Assembly: GCA_001770775.1 (NCBI GenBank)
Contig: MESA01000028.1
Span: 1-64,000 of the forward strand
Length of the DNA: 64,000 bases
Direction of reading: 5' to 3'
Source: Burkholderiales bacterium RIFCSPHIGHO2_12_FULL_63_20
Lineage (GTDB): Bacteria; Pseudomonadota; Gammaproteobacteria; Burkholderiales; Burkholderiaceae_C
The position numbers and the translations under genes were made by a program. The notes below the pieces were generated by a model. The model did no database searches and was not told where the DNA came from. It saw only the letters and a list, made by a program, of their open reading frames with translations. Of this stretch, positions 1 through 10,678 are shown in pieces; the stretch's first letter is position 1; each line of letters starts with the position of its first letter.

Positions 1-1652
1 GCCTCCTCCGGGCTGACGCCGGTGTAGCGGCTGATCAGGTGCAACTGCGACACCGGCACGTACAGCGTGGCCTTGTCGGCATATTCCAGGTGCAGGAACT
101 CCGACGGCCCATCGCCCAGGTCCAGATTGATCAAACCCTGGTAGCGCCCGATGCCATGGTTGTTGTGCACCACCGGATCGCCGACATTCAGCTCGCTCAA
201 ATCCTTGATGAGCGAGTCGACATCCGTGGCCTGTTCGGTCTTGCGGCGTCGACGCGTGGCGGGTGTGGCATCGAACAGTTCCGTCTCGGTGACGAACTGG
301 ATGCCGGCGCTGGATGCACTGCCGTCATGCCAGATGAAGCCCCCGGCCAGCGGCGCGGCCGTGATCGCGTGCCGGTGGTCGCCACGCACGAAGGCATCGA
401 GCGTGTCCACACTGGGCAGGTCGATGCGGTGGTCGCGCAGCAATTCCATCAGGTTTTCGCGGCGGCCGGCGCTCTCGGCCACCACCAGCACCCGCTGGCC
501 GGCCGAATCAGTCTGCTCGATGTGCTTTTCCAGCTTGCGCAGCGGGTCCTGGCCGCCGCGCTCTACGCTCAGATCCGGCAGCGGACGGGCCCACTCGTTC
601 GGCTCCTTGCCACGCATGGCCAGCTGCGCGTGCGCATTGGCATGGGTGAAGAACTCCTCGGCCTTCAGGTAGATGTCCTCCGGTGCCAGCAGCGGGCGCT
701 CCGGGTCGTGCTGCAAGAAGCGATGGCGCTCGCGCGTTTCGTTCCAGAAGCGCTCCAGCGCTTCGGTGATCTCACCATGCAGCACCACCGTGGCCTGCTC
801 GCCCAGGTGCTGGAACAGCGTCGAGGTTTCGTCAAAGAACAGCGGCAGGTAGTACTCGATGCCACCCGTGGCCACGCCCGTGCCCATGTCCTTGTAGATG
901 CGGCTCTTGGACGGGTCGCCCTCAAAGCGCTCACGCCAGCGGTTGCGGAAGGCCAACCGCGCGGCCTCGTCCATCGGGAACTCGCGGCCGGGCAGCAGCC
1001 GCACTTCGGGCACCGGGTACAGGCTGCGTTGCGAGTCCGGGTCAAAGGTGCGGATCGAGTCCACCTCGTCGCCAAACAGGTCCACCCGGTAAGGCACCAG
1101 CGAGCCCATCGGGTACAGGTCGATCAAACCGCCGCGCACCGCGTACTCGCCTGGCGAAACCACCTGGCTCACATGGTTGTAGCCCGCCAGCGTCAGCTGC
1201 GACTTCAGTGCGGCTTCGTTGAGCTTCTGCTTCTGCTTGAAGTGAAAAGTGTAGGCAGCCAGGAAGGAGGGCGGTGCCAGACGTGTCAGCGCCGTCGTGG
1301 CGGGCAGCAGCACCACGTCTACGCCCGTCTCGGCCCTCACACCCTGCTGCATGCGCCACAGCGTGGCCAGCCGCTCCGAGATCAAATCCTGGTGCGGCGA
1401 GAACGTGTCATAGGGCAGCGTTTCCCAGTCCGGAAAGATCGCACAGCGCAGATCCGGCACAAAGAAGGCCATCTCGTCCATCAGCCGCTGCGCATCCGCC
1501 GGGTCGGCGGTGAGGATGGCGGTCAGCTGCCCCAGCGTCTTGCGCGACTGGGCAAAGTGCGCCAGCAGCAGCGCATCCCCGGAGCCGGCCGGGCGAGGCA
1601 CGGTGTAGCGTTTGCCGGGGGCGATCGAAGGCAGGGGCAGGGCAGGCAACAT
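1..1652 (-). CDS. mfd: Transcription-repair coupling factor Mfd, N-terminal part (C-terminus runs off the left edge)
   Basis: Reverse-strand translation from ATG at 1652 reads MLPALPLPSIAPGKRYTVPRPAGSGDALLLAHFAQ...FPDWETLPYDTFSPHQDLISERLATLWRM...VVHNNHGIGRYQGLINLDLGDGPSEFLHLEYADKATLYVPVSQLHLISRYTG, open to position 1; absent from the ORF track because it has no stop in the window. Confidence 0.95.
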   Translation of the reverse strand, partial: MLPALPLPSIAPGKRYTVPRPAGSGDALLLAHFAQSRKTLGQLTAILTADPADAQRLMDEMAFFVPDLRCAIFPDWETLPYDTFSPHQDLISERLATLWRMQQGVRAETGVDVVLLPATTALTRLAPPSFLAAYTFHFKQKQKLNEAALKSQLTLAGYNHVSQVVSPGEYAVRGGLIDLYPMGSLVPYRVDLFGDEVDSIRTFDPDSQRSLYPVPEVRLLPGREFPMDEAARLAFRNRWRERFEGDPSKSRIYKDMGTGVATGGIEYYLPLFFDETSTLFQHLGEQATVVLHGEITEALERFWNETRERHRFLQHDPERPLLAPEDIYLKAEEFFTHANAHAQLAMRGKEPNEWARPLPDLSVERGGQDPLRKLEKHIEQTDSAGQRVLVVAESAGRRENLMELLRDHRIDLPSVDTLDAFVRGDHRHAITAAPLAGGFIWHDGSASSAGIQFVTETELFDATPATRRRRKTEQATDVDSLIKDLSELNVGDPVVHNNHGIGRYQGLINLDLGDGPSEFLHLEYADKATLYVPVSQLHLISRYTGVSPEE

Positions 1653-1742
1653 GGCGTTCAGAAATGACAAAGCGCCCGTTCACCGAGGTGGGCGGGCGTG
1701 TTGAATCCAAAACACACATTCTAGGTGGGGGACAATCGCCCC

Positions 1743-2495
1743 ATGTCTTTCCCGATTGCTTCACACGAGTTCAAACCCCGGGCGTATGCCCTTGTGCCCT
1801 GCGCCGGCGTGGGGGAGCGCGCCGGTGTCGGCGGCCCCAAGCAATACCACCCGGTGGCCGGTCGTGCCGTGGTCGCCCACACCCTGGCTGCGCTGACGGC
1901 CGTGCCGCGCCTGGAGGCCACGCTGGTGGTGCTGTCGCCCGACGACATCCAGTTCGAGCACCACGCGCCCGACTTTCTGGGTGATCGCGCCTGGGTGGCT
2001 CGGGTAGGTGGCGCCTCACGCGCCGAAAGCGTGTCCAACGGCCTGCAAGAACTGCTGACCCGTGGCGCCCAGCCCCACGACTGGGTGCTGGTCCACGACG
2101 CCGCCCGCTGCCTGATCCAGCCTGACTGGGTGCAGCGCCTGATCGACGCCTGCGAAGACGACGAAGTGGGCGGTCTGCTCGCCTTGCCCCTGGCCGACAC
2201 CCTCAAAGCCGCCGTCAGCGGCCCCAGCGGCGAATCCCGCGCCCAGCACACGGTCGATCGCGCGGGCAAATGGGCCGCCCAGACCCCGCAGATGTTCCGC
2301 CTGGGCCTGCTCGCGCCGGCGTTGACATCGGCCCTGGCCGACCCCGACACGGCAGCCGCCATCACCGACGAGGCCAGCGCCATCGAGATGCTGGGCCATC
2401 AGCCCCGGCTGGTGCCGGGCGCCTACGACAACTTCAAAGTGACTTGGCCTGGCGATTTCGCCCTGGCCAAGCGCCTGTTGTCCACCCGGTCCTGA
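1743..2495 (+). CDS. ispD: 2-C-methyl-D-erythritol 4-phosphate cytidylyltransferase
   Basis: ALVPCAGVGERAGVGGPKQYHPVAGRAVVAHTL and VLVHDAARCLI motifs; near ispF. Confidence 0.93.
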   Translation: MSFPIASHEFKPRAYALVPCAGVGERAGVGGPKQYHPVAGRAVVAHTLAALTAVPRLEATLVVLSPDDIQFEHHAPDFLGDRAWVARVGGASRAESVSNGLQELLTRGAQPHDWVLVHDAARCLIQPDWVQRLIDACEDDEVGGLLALPLADTLKAAVSGPSGESRAQHTVDRAGKWAAQTPQMFRLGLLAPALTSALADPDTAAAITDEASAIEMLGHQPRLVPGAYDNFKVTWPGDFALAKRLLSTRS

Positions 2496-3698
2496 TCACC
2501 AGGAAGCTTCCTGCTCGGGGGTGGCCTTGATGCGGTGCACCGACAGGTCGGCACCATCGAACTCTTCTTCCTGAGACAGGCGTAGGCCCATCCAGCGGTT
2601 CAGCGCGCCATAGACCACAAAGCCGCTGGTCAGTGCGAACAGCACCACGCACAGCGTGCCCAGCAGCTGTGTGCCAAAGTGCACGCCCCCGGCACCGCCC
2701 AAAAACGGTTGCCCGAAGATGCCGGCCGCGATGCCGCCCCAAGCGCCGCACAAACCATGCAGGGGCCACACCCCCAGGACATCGTCGATCTTCCACTTGT
2801 TCTGCACCAGGGTGAACATCAGCACGAAGATGGCCCCGGCAATGGCGCCCACCGCCAGCGCGCCCGCCGGGTGCATGATGTCCGAGCCAGCGCACACGGC
2901 CACCAGGCCGGCCAGCGGGCCGTTGTAGGCAAAGCCCGGGTCGTTCTTGCCCATCATCAGGGCCACCAGCGTGCCACCCACCAGGGCCATCAGCGAGTTC
3001 ACCGCCACCAGGCCCGAAATCTTGTCGATGGTCTGAGCGCTCATCACGTTGAAGCCAAACCAGCCCACCGCCAGGATCCACGAACCCAAAGCCAGAAACG
3101 GGATGCTCGAAGGCGGGTGGGCCGACATTGCGCCATCCTTGCGGTAGCGGTTGCGACGCGCACCCAGAATGAGCACGGCCGGCAGCGCGATCCAACCGCC
3201 AAAGGCATGCACCACCACCGAGCCAGCAAAGTCATGCATGGTCCCGCCGGTGACTTGGCTCAGCCACGCTTCGAAGCCAAAACGGTCACCCCAGATCGCG
3301 CCTTCGCACAGTGGATAGAGCACGCCCACGATCACCGCCGTGGCAATCAACTGCGGGTTGAACCGCGCACGTTCGGCAATCCCACCAGAGATGATCGCGG
3401 GGATGGCCGCCGCAAACGTCAGCAGGAAGAAGAACTTCATGAGTGCATAGCCATTGGCTTCAGCCAGCGTGTGCGCATCCACGAAGAAGTCGACGCCATA
3501 GGCCACCGTGTAGCCCACGAAGAAGTACGCGATCGTCGAGACACAAAAATCCACCAGGATCTTCACCAGCGCATTCACCTGGTTCTTGCCGCGCACGGTC
3601 CCCAGTTCCAGAAAGGCAAAGCCCGCGTGCATCGCCAGCACCATGACCGCCCCCAGCATGATGAAGAGGGTGTCTGCACCTTGTTTGAATGAATCCAT
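2496..3698 (-). CDS. amtB: Ammonium transporter (Amt family)
   Basis: MDSFKQGADTLFIMLGAVMVLAMHAGFAFLELGTVRGKNQVNALVKILVDF...DFAGSVVVHAFGG...WFGFNVMSA; start placed at 3698, within the longer ORF of the track. Confidence 0.93.
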   Translation of the reverse strand: MDSFKQGADTLFIMLGAVMVLAMHAGFAFLELGTVRGKNQVNALVKILVDFCVSTIAYFFVGYTVAYGVDFFVDAHTLAEANGYALMKFFFLLTFAAAIPAIISGGIAERARFNPQLIATAVIVGVLYPLCEGAIWGDRFGFEAWLSQVTGGTMHDFAGSVVVHAFGGWIALPAVLILGARRNRYRKDGAMSAHPPSSIPFLALGSWILAVGWFGFNVMSAQTIDKISGLVAVNSLMALVGGTLVALMMGKNDPGFAYNGPLAGLVAVCAGSDIMHPAGALAVGAIAGAIFVLMFTLVQNKWKIDDVLGVWPLHGLCGAWGGIAAGIFGQPFLGGAGGVHFGTQLLGTLCVVLFALTSGFVVYGALNRWMGLRLSQEEEFDGADLSVHRIKATPEQEASW

Positions 3699-3991
3699 TT
3701 TTCCAACTTCCGCAATCCAACGGCCTGATCGCACTGTTTTGAACCGTGCGCCGCATCTCGGTTCAAGGCGCACCAATGTGAAGCATGAAGCGTGCCCACA
3801 TTTGGAATGTCGAAAGTCAGGTGTGTGCACCGATCTGGCGCCTGGTCGAGCCTGCTTGGTGCATGAATGCGCCGTGCAGCGGGGGGGGGGGCCTGTCTTG
3901 GTGCGCCGGCCCCACAGTGACATTGACCCGTCTTCTTGTGCTTTCGGGCGACAATCGCACACTTGCTCACTCTTGCCTTGCGAGACCATCC

Positions 3992-4480
3992 ATGACTGTG
4001 CCCGCCTTTCGCGTGGGAGAGGGTTGGGACACCCATGCTCTGGTGCTCGACCGCCCCCTCATCCTCGGTGGTGTGACCATCCCTCACACCCACGGACTCC
4101 TCGGCCACTCCGACGCCGATGCCTTGCTCCACGCCATCACCGACGCCTTGCTCGGTGCTGCAGCGTTGGGAGATATCGGACGCCACTTCCCCGACACCGA
4201 TGCGCAATTCAAAGGGGCTGACTCGGTCGTGCTGCTGCAAGAGGCGGCGCGGCGTGTGCGTGCCAACGGTTGGGACATTGGCAACCTCGACACCACCATC
4301 GTGGCACAGGCGCCCAAAATGGCACCGCACATTCCCTTGATGCGCACCTGCATCGCCCAGGCCCTGGGTTTGAGCGAGGAACAGGTCAACGTCAAAGCCA
4401 AGACCGCCGAGAAAATGGGGCCGGTGGGGGAGGGCCGAGCCATTGAGGCGCGTGCCGTCTGCCTGCTCTACAAGGCTTGA
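3992..4480 (+). CDS. ispF: 2-C-methyl-D-erythritol 2,4-cyclodiphosphate synthase
   Basis: [13 protein letters not shown]...[36 protein letters not shown]...[21 protein letters not shown]. Confidence 0.95.
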   Translation: MTVPAFRVGEGWDTHALVLDRPLILGGVTIPHTHGLLGHSDADALLHAITDALLGAAALGDIGRHFPDTDAQFKGADSVVLLQEAARRVRANGWDIGNLDTTIVAQAPKMAPHIPLMRTCIAQALGLSEEQVNVKAKTAEKMGPVGEGRAIEARAVCLLYKA

Positions 4481-4511
4481 CGCGCCCCGGCGTGTGACCA
4501 CGCCGCTCAGG

Positions 4512-5840
4512 TCACGGCGCGCGTTTCAGTTTGATGTGTGCCACCAGGCCACCACCCGCCGCATTGGCCAGCTCGAAATCGCCTCCCATGCGCTGCAAGG
4601 CCTTCTCCACAATGGCCAGGCCCAAGCCAGCGCCAGTGGCTGCCGTGCGGGCAGCATCACCCCGGAAGAAGGGCGTCGTCAGCTCGGCCAACTTTTCCGC
4701 CGCCACGCCCGGGCCGTGGTCGCGCACGCTCAGCACCACCCATGAGCCCACGCGTGTATAGCTCACCTCCACATTCGTCACGCCGGTGTAGGTGTTGCGT
4801 CCATAGCGCCGCGCGTTTTCGAACAAATTGGTCAGCACCCGGCCCAATTCAGTCTCGTCGGCCATCACCCGCGTGTCGATGGGTAGCTTGCTGGTGATGC
4901 GGATACGCTGTGTGTCACGGAACTGGCTGATTGCCTTGTCCACCACCGTGGCCACGTGCACGGGCACCAATTCCACCTCACCCGGGCGGGCGTAGTCCAT
5001 GAACTTGTCGATGATCGCGTCAAGCTGCTCGATGTCGGCCACCATGTTGCGCCGCGCCTCCTCATCAGCCACGCTCATCTCGGTTTCCAGGCGCATGCGC
5101 GCCAGCGGTGTGCGCAGATCGTGCGAAATGCCCGCCAGCATCACCGCCCGGTCTTCCTCCACCTTGGCCAGCTCACGCGCCATGCGGTTGAAGCCCTGGT
5201 TCACCTCGCGGATCTCGCGTGTGATCATCGACTCATCCAGGCGCGAGTCGTATTCCCCTTCGCGGATCCGGCTGGCGGCAAACGACAGCTCTTTGAGCGG
5301 TTTGTTGATCAGCCGCGCAATCACGATCGAACCCAACAGTGTGGCGACCAGCGCGATGCCCACCCAAACAAACCAGGTCCGCCCCGTCATGGCGCCCACG
5401 CGTCGGCTGTCGGTCTGAAGCCAATAAAGATCGCGCTCAATGGCAAAACGCACCCACAGCCCGGGTACCCCGTTGACGCTGCCCGCCACCACGGTGTCAC
5501 TGCCCAGACGGGCGCGCAACTCTGCTGCGATCGTGCGTGTGAAACGATCTTGCTCGAACGGCAGATAGGTGTCAGCGGGCTCGCTGGGCTTGAGCGTGAT
5601 CGACTCGGCTTCAAACAAAGCCTTGATCAGCGTCACCCGGTTGATGCTGTCGGCATAGCGCAGGCCCGCACGTGACAGGTTCACCAGACTGGCTACTTGC
5701 TGCGCAGACTGCACCGCACGGGGTTCAAACTCCAGCGCCCGAAAGGTCTGTACCCACGCCACGATGCCCACTGTCAGCAAGAGCCCCAGCAGGATGAAGG
5801 TGCGCCAGAACAGGCTGAGAGCCAGGCGGTTTTCCGGCAT
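4512..5840 (-). CDS. EnvZ/RisS-like sensor histidine kinase
   Basis: Two TM segments, HAMP, GISHDLRTPLARMRLETEM H-box, N-box and G-box; next to an OmpR-type regulator. Confidence 0.9.
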   Translation of the reverse strand: MPENRLALSLFWRTFILLGLLLTVGIVAWVQTFRALEFEPRAVQSAQQVASLVNLSRAGLRYADSINRVTLIKALFEAESITLKPSEPADTYLPFEQDRFTRTIAAELRARLGSDTVVAGSVNGVPGLWVRFAIERDLYWLQTDSRRVGAMTGRTWFVWVGIALVATLLGSIVIARLINKPLKELSFAASRIREGEYDSRLDESMITREIREVNQGFNRMARELAKVEEDRAVMLAGISHDLRTPLARMRLETEMSVADEEARRNMVADIEQLDAIIDKFMDYARPGEVELVPVHVATVVDKAISQFRDTQRIRITSKLPIDTRVMADETELGRVLTNLFENARRYGRNTYTGVTNVEVSYTRVGSWVVLSVRDHGPGVAAEKLAELTTPFFRGDAARTAATGAGLGLAIVEKALQRMGGDFELANAAGGGLVAHIKLKRAP

Positions 5841-5843
5841 TGA

Positions 5844-6587
5844 TCAGGATCCGCCGTCCGGCACGAACACATACCCCACGCCCCAGACGGTCTGGATGTA
5901 GCGGGGCTGCGCCGGATCGGGTTCGATCATCTTGCGCAGACGCGAAATCTGCACATCCAGGCTGCGGTCGAAGGGCTCGAACTCGCGGCCACGGGCCAGT
6001 TGGGCCAGCTTGTCGCGCGACAGCGGCTGACGCGGATGGCGCACCAGGGCCTTGAGCATCGAAAACTCGCCCGTGGTCAAGGCAATCGGCTCGCCATCCT
6101 TGCTCAGGCGGCGCAGCGTCAGGTCAAACTCGAACGGGCCAAAGTTGACGCTCTGTGCATCCTTGGCGGGCGCGCCGGGAGCCTCTTGTGCAGGGCGGCG
6201 GCGCAGCACCGCATGGATGCGGGCCAGCAACTCACGCGGGTTGAAGGGCTTGGGGAGATAGTCGTCAGCGCCCACTTCCAGGCCCACGATGCGGTCCACA
6301 TCCTCCACCTTGGCGGTCAGCATGATGATGGGAGTGACGTCATTGGCCGCACGCAGGCGGCGGCAGATCGACAGGCCATCTTCACCGGGCAGCATCAGGT
6401 CCAGCACGATCAAGTCGACGGTTTCCCGCGTCAGCAAGCGGTTGAGTGCCTTGGCATCCTCTGCCAACAGCACCTCAAAGCCTTCCTGGCTCAGATAACG
6501 GCGCAGCAGGTCGCGAATGCGTGCATCATCATCGACCACGAGCACGCGATCCGGACGCTGATTGGGGGCGGGAGACGACATCGGCAT
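5844..6587 (-). CDS. OmpR/RisA-like response regulator
   Basis: VLVVDDDARIRDLLRRYLSQEGFEV...DLIVLDLMLPGEDGLSICRRLR...winged-helix SRLRKMIEPDPAQPRYIQTVWGVGYVF. Confidence 0.93.
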   Translation of the reverse strand: MPMSSPAPNQRPDRVLVVDDDARIRDLLRRYLSQEGFEVLLAEDAKALNRLLTRETVDLIVLDLMLPGEDGLSICRRLRAANDVTPIIMLTAKVEDVDRIVGLEVGADDYLPKPFNPRELLARIHAVLRRRPAQEAPGAPAKDAQSVNFGPFEFDLTLRRLSKDGEPIALTTGEFSMLKALVRHPRQPLSRDKLAQLARGREFEPFDRSLDVQISRLRKMIEPDPAQPRYIQTVWGVGYVFVPDGGS

Positions 6588-6773
6588 TCCTCGGAATTTG
6601 TAACAGAGGCGGATTGTGCGCAGTTTCTGACTTGCAAAGTCGGGATCCTGACCAGCTGTTACAAATCTTGCGGCTCTGTCTCAGTCTCGTCAATCCCGTG
6701 AAACCTGCGGTCGGCCGAGGCGGATGCTCGCGCGTTCATTCAAGGCCCACCACTCTCAGAAAGAGAAGTTTTC

Positions 6774-7499
6774 ATGAATCTGCACGCCATCACTCCTCGT
6801 TTGCGTCACAGCCTGAGCGTTTTGACGCTGAGCCTGCTCGTGGGCGCTGCACATGCCGAGGCGCCCCGACAAAATGCCTTGTCCTTCAGTGCCAGCGCCA
6901 CCGAAGAAGTCACGCAAGATTTGCTCGTGGTCACACTGCAAGCCACCCGCGAGGGCAATCAGGCCGCCGACGTGCAGACCGCGCTCAAGCAGGTCATGGA
7001 GTCGGCGCTGACCGAGGCACGCAAGGCCACCCAAGGGCAACCCGGCATTGAGGTGCGCACAGGATCGTTCTCGGTGCAGCCCAGCTATACCAACGCCGGG
7101 CGCATCAGTGGCTGGCAAGGTTCGGCGCAACTGGTGCTGGAAGGCACCGACACCACCCGCATCTCACAGACCGCCGGCAAGCTCACCCAGCTCAATGTGG
7201 TGAACATGCAGTACGGCCTGTCTCGCGGCCTGCGCGAGCGCCATGAAGCGGCCCTGACCAACGAGGCCATTCAGCGCTTTCGCTCGCGAGCCAGCACCAT
7301 GGCCTCGGCCTTCGGCTTCAAGGGCTACACCCTGGGCGAAGTCTCGGTGTCTTCAACCGAACCAGGGTTTGAACCCCGCCCCTACATGATGGCTGCACGT
7401 GCCAAGACCATGGAAGCCGCCGACGCGGCCTTGCCAGTCGAGCCGGGCAAAGGGCGCCTGTCGGTCAGTGTCAACGGGCAGGTTTACCTGACACCCTGA
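6774..7499 (+). CDS. SIMPL (DUF541) domain periplasmic protein
   Basis: Signal peptide, [26 protein letters not shown], terminal VNGQVYL. Confidence 0.8.
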   Translation: MNLHAITPRLRHSLSVLTLSLLVGAAHAEAPRQNALSFSASATEEVTQDLLVVTLQATREGNQAADVQTALKQVMESALTEARKATQGQPGIEVRTGSFSVQPSYTNAGRISGWQGSAQLVLEGTDTTRISQTAGKLTQLNVVNMQYGLSRGLRERHEAALTNEAIQRFRSRASTMASAFGFKGYTLGEVSVSSTEPGFEPRPYMMAARAKTMEAADAALPVEPGKGRLSVSVNGQVYLTP

Positions 7500-8242
7500 T
7501 CGACGCCAGGGCTCTGCCACACCCCGTCGCGCAAGACCTGATGGGGGGTGAATTGGGCCTTGTAAGCCATCTTGGGGCTCTCGGCGATCCAGTAGCCCAG
7601 GTACAGGTGAGGCAAGCCCAACGCCTGGGCTTGGTGGATTTGCCACAGCACGTTGAAGGTGCCATAGCTCGCGTGGTCATCGGGCTCGTAAAAGGTGTAC
7701 ACCGCCGACAGCCCATCGCTGAGGATGTCCACCACCGACACCATCTTCAAGTTGCCCAGGGTGCCTTCGCCATGCCCGGGTTCGTGGAACTCGATCAGAC
7801 GTGAGTTCACCTTGCTCTGCAGCAAGAACTGGCTGTACTGGTCGATGGAATCGAGGTCCATGCCCCCCCCCGGGTGACGTTGCTGCTGATAGCGCAGGTA
7901 CAGATCGTAGTGCTCGGGCAGGAAACTCAGCGGCAGAACGCGCGCCAGCAGATGCGCATGGGATCTCCACGCCCGCTTCTGGCTTCGGCGCGCCACAAAC
8001 TGCGCCACCGGAATGCGCAAGGGAAGGCAGGCCTGGCAACCATCGCAATACGGGCGATAGGTGAACAAACCGCTGCGCCGAAAGCCATTGATCACGAGTT
8101 CGGAATACACATCGGCGTGGATCAGTTGGCTGGGCGTGGCCACTTGCGAGCGCGCCTGCCGCCCACTCAGGTAGCTGCAAGGGTAGGGGGCAGTGGCATA
8201 AAACTGCAGGGACGCCAAGGGAAGTTCTTGGAGACGGGTCAC
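7484..8242 (-). CDS. bpt: Bpt-type leucyl/arginyl protein transferase (N-end rule)
   Basis: [60 protein letters not shown]; adjacent to aat. Confidence 0.92.
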   Translation of the reverse strand: MTRLQELPLASLQFYATAPYPCSYLSGRQARSQVATPSQLIHADVYSELVINGFRRSGLFTYRPYCDGCQACLPLRIPVAQFVARRSQKRAWRSHAHLLARVLPLSFLPEHYDLYLRYQQQRHPGGGMDLDSIDQYSQFLLQSKVNSRLIEFHEPGHGEGTLGNLKMVSVVDILSDGLSAVYTFYEPDDHASYGTFNVLWQIHQAQALGLPHLYLGYWIAESPKMAYKAQFTPHQVLRDGVWQSPGVDQGVR

Positions 8243-8997
8243 GGTGCGGGGCCCGTCGGCGGGGCATCCAAGTAAGACCAGAGGGCCTCATCATAGGTCC
8301 AAGGGCCAGGCCGTGGCAGGTCGACCACCGCACGCAAATGGGCTTCAAAACGCGCGCGCGGCCAGGGGCGAGCTCCCAAAGAGGCCAGATGCGCGGTCTC
8401 CTGCTGGCAGTCGATCACCTCGATGCCATGCGCCCGGCAGAAGCACACCAGCGCCGCCAGGGCAATCTTGGAGGCGTCACTGCGGCGCGCAAACATCGAC
8501 TCGCCGTAGAACATCCGCCCGATGCTCACGCCATACAGACCGCCCACCAACTCCCCGTTCATCCACGTTTCGAACGAGTGCACAGCGCCTTCTGTGTGCC
8601 ACTGTGCGTACACCGTGCGCATGTCCGGCACGATCCAGGTGCCGTCTTGGCCGGGGCGGTCGGTGGTGGCGCAGGCACGCATCACCTGTGTGACATCGTG
8701 GTCAACGCGCACTTCGCAGCCAGGCGTGCGGCGAAAAGCCTGAATCGTCTTGCGCAACGAACGCGTCAGCTTGAACTCGGCCACGGGCAGTACCATGCGC
8801 GGGTCAGTGGTCCACCACAGCACGGGCTGACCAGCACTGAACCAGGGGAAGATCCCGCGCCGGTAGGCCTCGGTCAGCCGTTCCGGGCTCAGATCCTGAC
8901 TGGCGGCCAGCAGGCCGGGCGCATCAGAGTTCGATCCCAGCGCCTGTGCGGTGTCGGGAAGGGGGGCGTCGGGTTCCAGCCAGGGGATCATGGCCAC
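8239..8997 (-). CDS. aat: Leucyl/phenylalanyl-tRNA--protein transferase
   Basis: [43 protein letters not shown]; start may be GTG 8997 or ATG 8991. Confidence 0.94.
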   Translation of the reverse strand: MAMIPWLEPDAPLPDTAQALGSNSDAPGLLAASQDLSPERLTEAYRRGIFPWFSAGQPVLWWTTDPRMVLPVAEFKLTRSLRKTIQAFRRTPGCEVRVDHDVTQVMRACATTDRPGQDGTWIVPDMRTVYAQWHTEGAVHSFETWMNGELVGGLYGVSIGRMFYGESMFARRSDASKIALAALVCFCRAHGIEVIDCQQETAHLASLGARPWPRARFEAHLRAVVDLPRPGPWTYDEALWSYLDAPPTGPAP

Positions 8998-9000
8998 ATC

Positions 9001-9033
9001 ATAAAAAAAGCCCGATGGCGAACCATCGGGCTT
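9001..9033 (-). terminator. Intrinsic terminator on the minus strand
   Basis: AAGCCCGATGG-CGAA-CCATCGGGCTT 11-bp perfect stem, followed on the minus strand by TTTTT. Confidence 0.8.
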
Positions 9034-9210
9034 GAAAGGTACCTTAGAAAAGGTTCATGGGGTACCGAGGAGACAACCTTTCAGGAGGACCGTCCGTCCA
9101 AAACGGTCCACTGGCTGATTGCAGCAGAGTGGCAAAGTTCCACGCCCAACGTTTCCAACTTTGTAAAGTTGCGTCAGACGCGGTCACATGGCCGCGCTGC
9201 GTGTGTTCGA

Positions 9211-9765
9211 TCAGGCCGACTTGCGAGCCTTGCTGGTAGCAGCCTGAGTGGCCTTCACAGCGGAGCTGCTGATGGCTTGGAAGTTGGCTTCGGCAACGTC
9301 AGCAGCTTGCTTGGCGGCCTTTTGCACCGACTCGAAAGCGTTGTTGGCAGCGGCGACAGCCGACTTGACCAGCACAACGGCGTTCTCGGTGCCGGCGGGG
9401 GCGTTCTTCACAGCGTTGTCCACCACGGAGGCGAACTTGTTCTGGGCTTCAGCCAGTTGCGATTCAGCCAACTTGCTGACTTCGGCGCTGGTGCCCGAAG
9501 CGATGTCATACAGGTGACGGCCGTAGGCAGCAGCCTTTTCGGCAGCAGGTTGCAGCAGCGAGGCTTGCAGGGCCAGCAGCTCTTGGGCATCCTTGATAGC
9601 CAGAACAGCCTTGGTGTGCTCGGAAGCTTCTTCCAGGGAAGTCTTGGCGACTTGCAGATTCAGTTCCATCACCTTTTCGACGCCTTCGAAGGCTTTTTGG
9701 CCCAGTTCGAACAGGGTGGCGAGGTTGGCTTTTTGTGCGGCGAGCAATTGTTCAGCGGTCAGCAT
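9211..9765 (-). CDS. Phasin family PHA-granule protein
   Basis: [89 protein letters not shown]; start placed at 9765. Confidence 0.92.
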   Translation of the reverse strand: MLTAEQLLAAQKANLATLFELGQKAFEGVEKVMELNLQVAKTSLEEASEHTKAVLAIKDAQELLALQASLLQPAAEKAAAYGRHLYDIASGTSAEVSKLAESQLAEAQNKFASVVDNAVKNAPAGTENAVVLVKSAVAAANNAFESVQKAAKQAADVAEANFQAISSSAVKATQAATSKARKSA

Positions 9766-9990
9766 GTCTAGATCTCCAATGAGTGATGACAGAAAGGTAG
9801 ATTGCATTTTGCGGCTGCCTGAATTTGGCTTTGCTGCGGTGCAACATGGCTCTAGTATAGGCAAGCCGCAATCGATTGCAAGCGTTTTTGGTGCGCCGCA
9901 GCAAAATAGACGTATCGGTCTGTAAAAGTCCCTGTGTCGCATCGCCTACACTTGCGCATTTCCCCCTCCTAACCTTGTGATCGAACCATC

Positions 9991-10524
9991 ATGAGCCTGC
10001 TCAATGTTCCTGCCGGTGCCAAGGCACCCGACGTCTTCAACGTCATCATCGAAATCCCTGCCAACGCTGATCCGATCAAGTACGAGATCGATCACGAAAC
10101 CGGCGCGGTCTTCGTCGATCGTTTCATGGGCACGGCCATGCACTACCCCTGCAACTACGGCTACGTGCCTCAGACCATCGCCGACGACGGAGACCCCGTT
10201 GACGTGCTGGTCGTGACGCCTTTTGCCCTGCAACCGGGTGTGGTCGTGTCCTGCCGTCCGCTGGGCATCTTGCAGATGGAAGATGAGGCCGGCGGCGACG
10301 CCAAGCTGGTTGCCGTGCCGACCGAAAAGATCTGCCCGATGTACAAGAACATCCAGAAGTTGGAAGACCTGCCTGAATTGCTGATCCAGCAGATCAAGCA
10401 CTTCTTCGAACACTACAAAGACCTGGAGCCTGGCAAATGGGTCAAGGTCACGGGCTGGGCCGGCATTGATGCCGCCAAGGCCGAAGTCACCTCCGGCCTG
10501 GCCGCGTTTGCCAAGTCCCACTGA
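9991..10524 (+). CDS. ppa: Inorganic pyrophosphatase
   Basis: [58 protein letters not shown]. Confidence 0.96.
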   Translation: MSLLNVPAGAKAPDVFNVIIEIPANADPIKYEIDHETGAVFVDRFMGTAMHYPCNYGYVPQTIADDGDPVDVLVVTPFALQPGVVVSCRPLGILQMEDEAGGDAKLVAVPTEKICPMYKNIQKLEDLPELLIQQIKHFFEHYKDLEPGKWVKVTGWAGIDAAKAEVTSGLAAFAKSH

Positions 10525-10554
10525 CGTGGGGCTGCGCTGATAAGCCTGACCGAG

Positions 10555-10587
10555 AAGCCGCTCTGGTGTCACCGAGCGGCTTTTTTT
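10555..10587 (+). terminator. Intrinsic terminator after ppa
   Basis: AAGCCGCTC...GAGCGGCTTTTTTT. Confidence 0.85.
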
Positions 10588-10678
10588 AAGGCGACGCGCG
10601 TCACGCTTGCCCTCAAACAGGGTGGATGTTGCCAAATCGCGTCACCGTGTCACCTCATGCCAGCCGCCTCATGAAAAG

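Noticed and set aside
39-1667. 542-aa + strand ORF at the left edge
   Set aside because: Antisense shadow of mfd, whose reverse translation is unmistakable.
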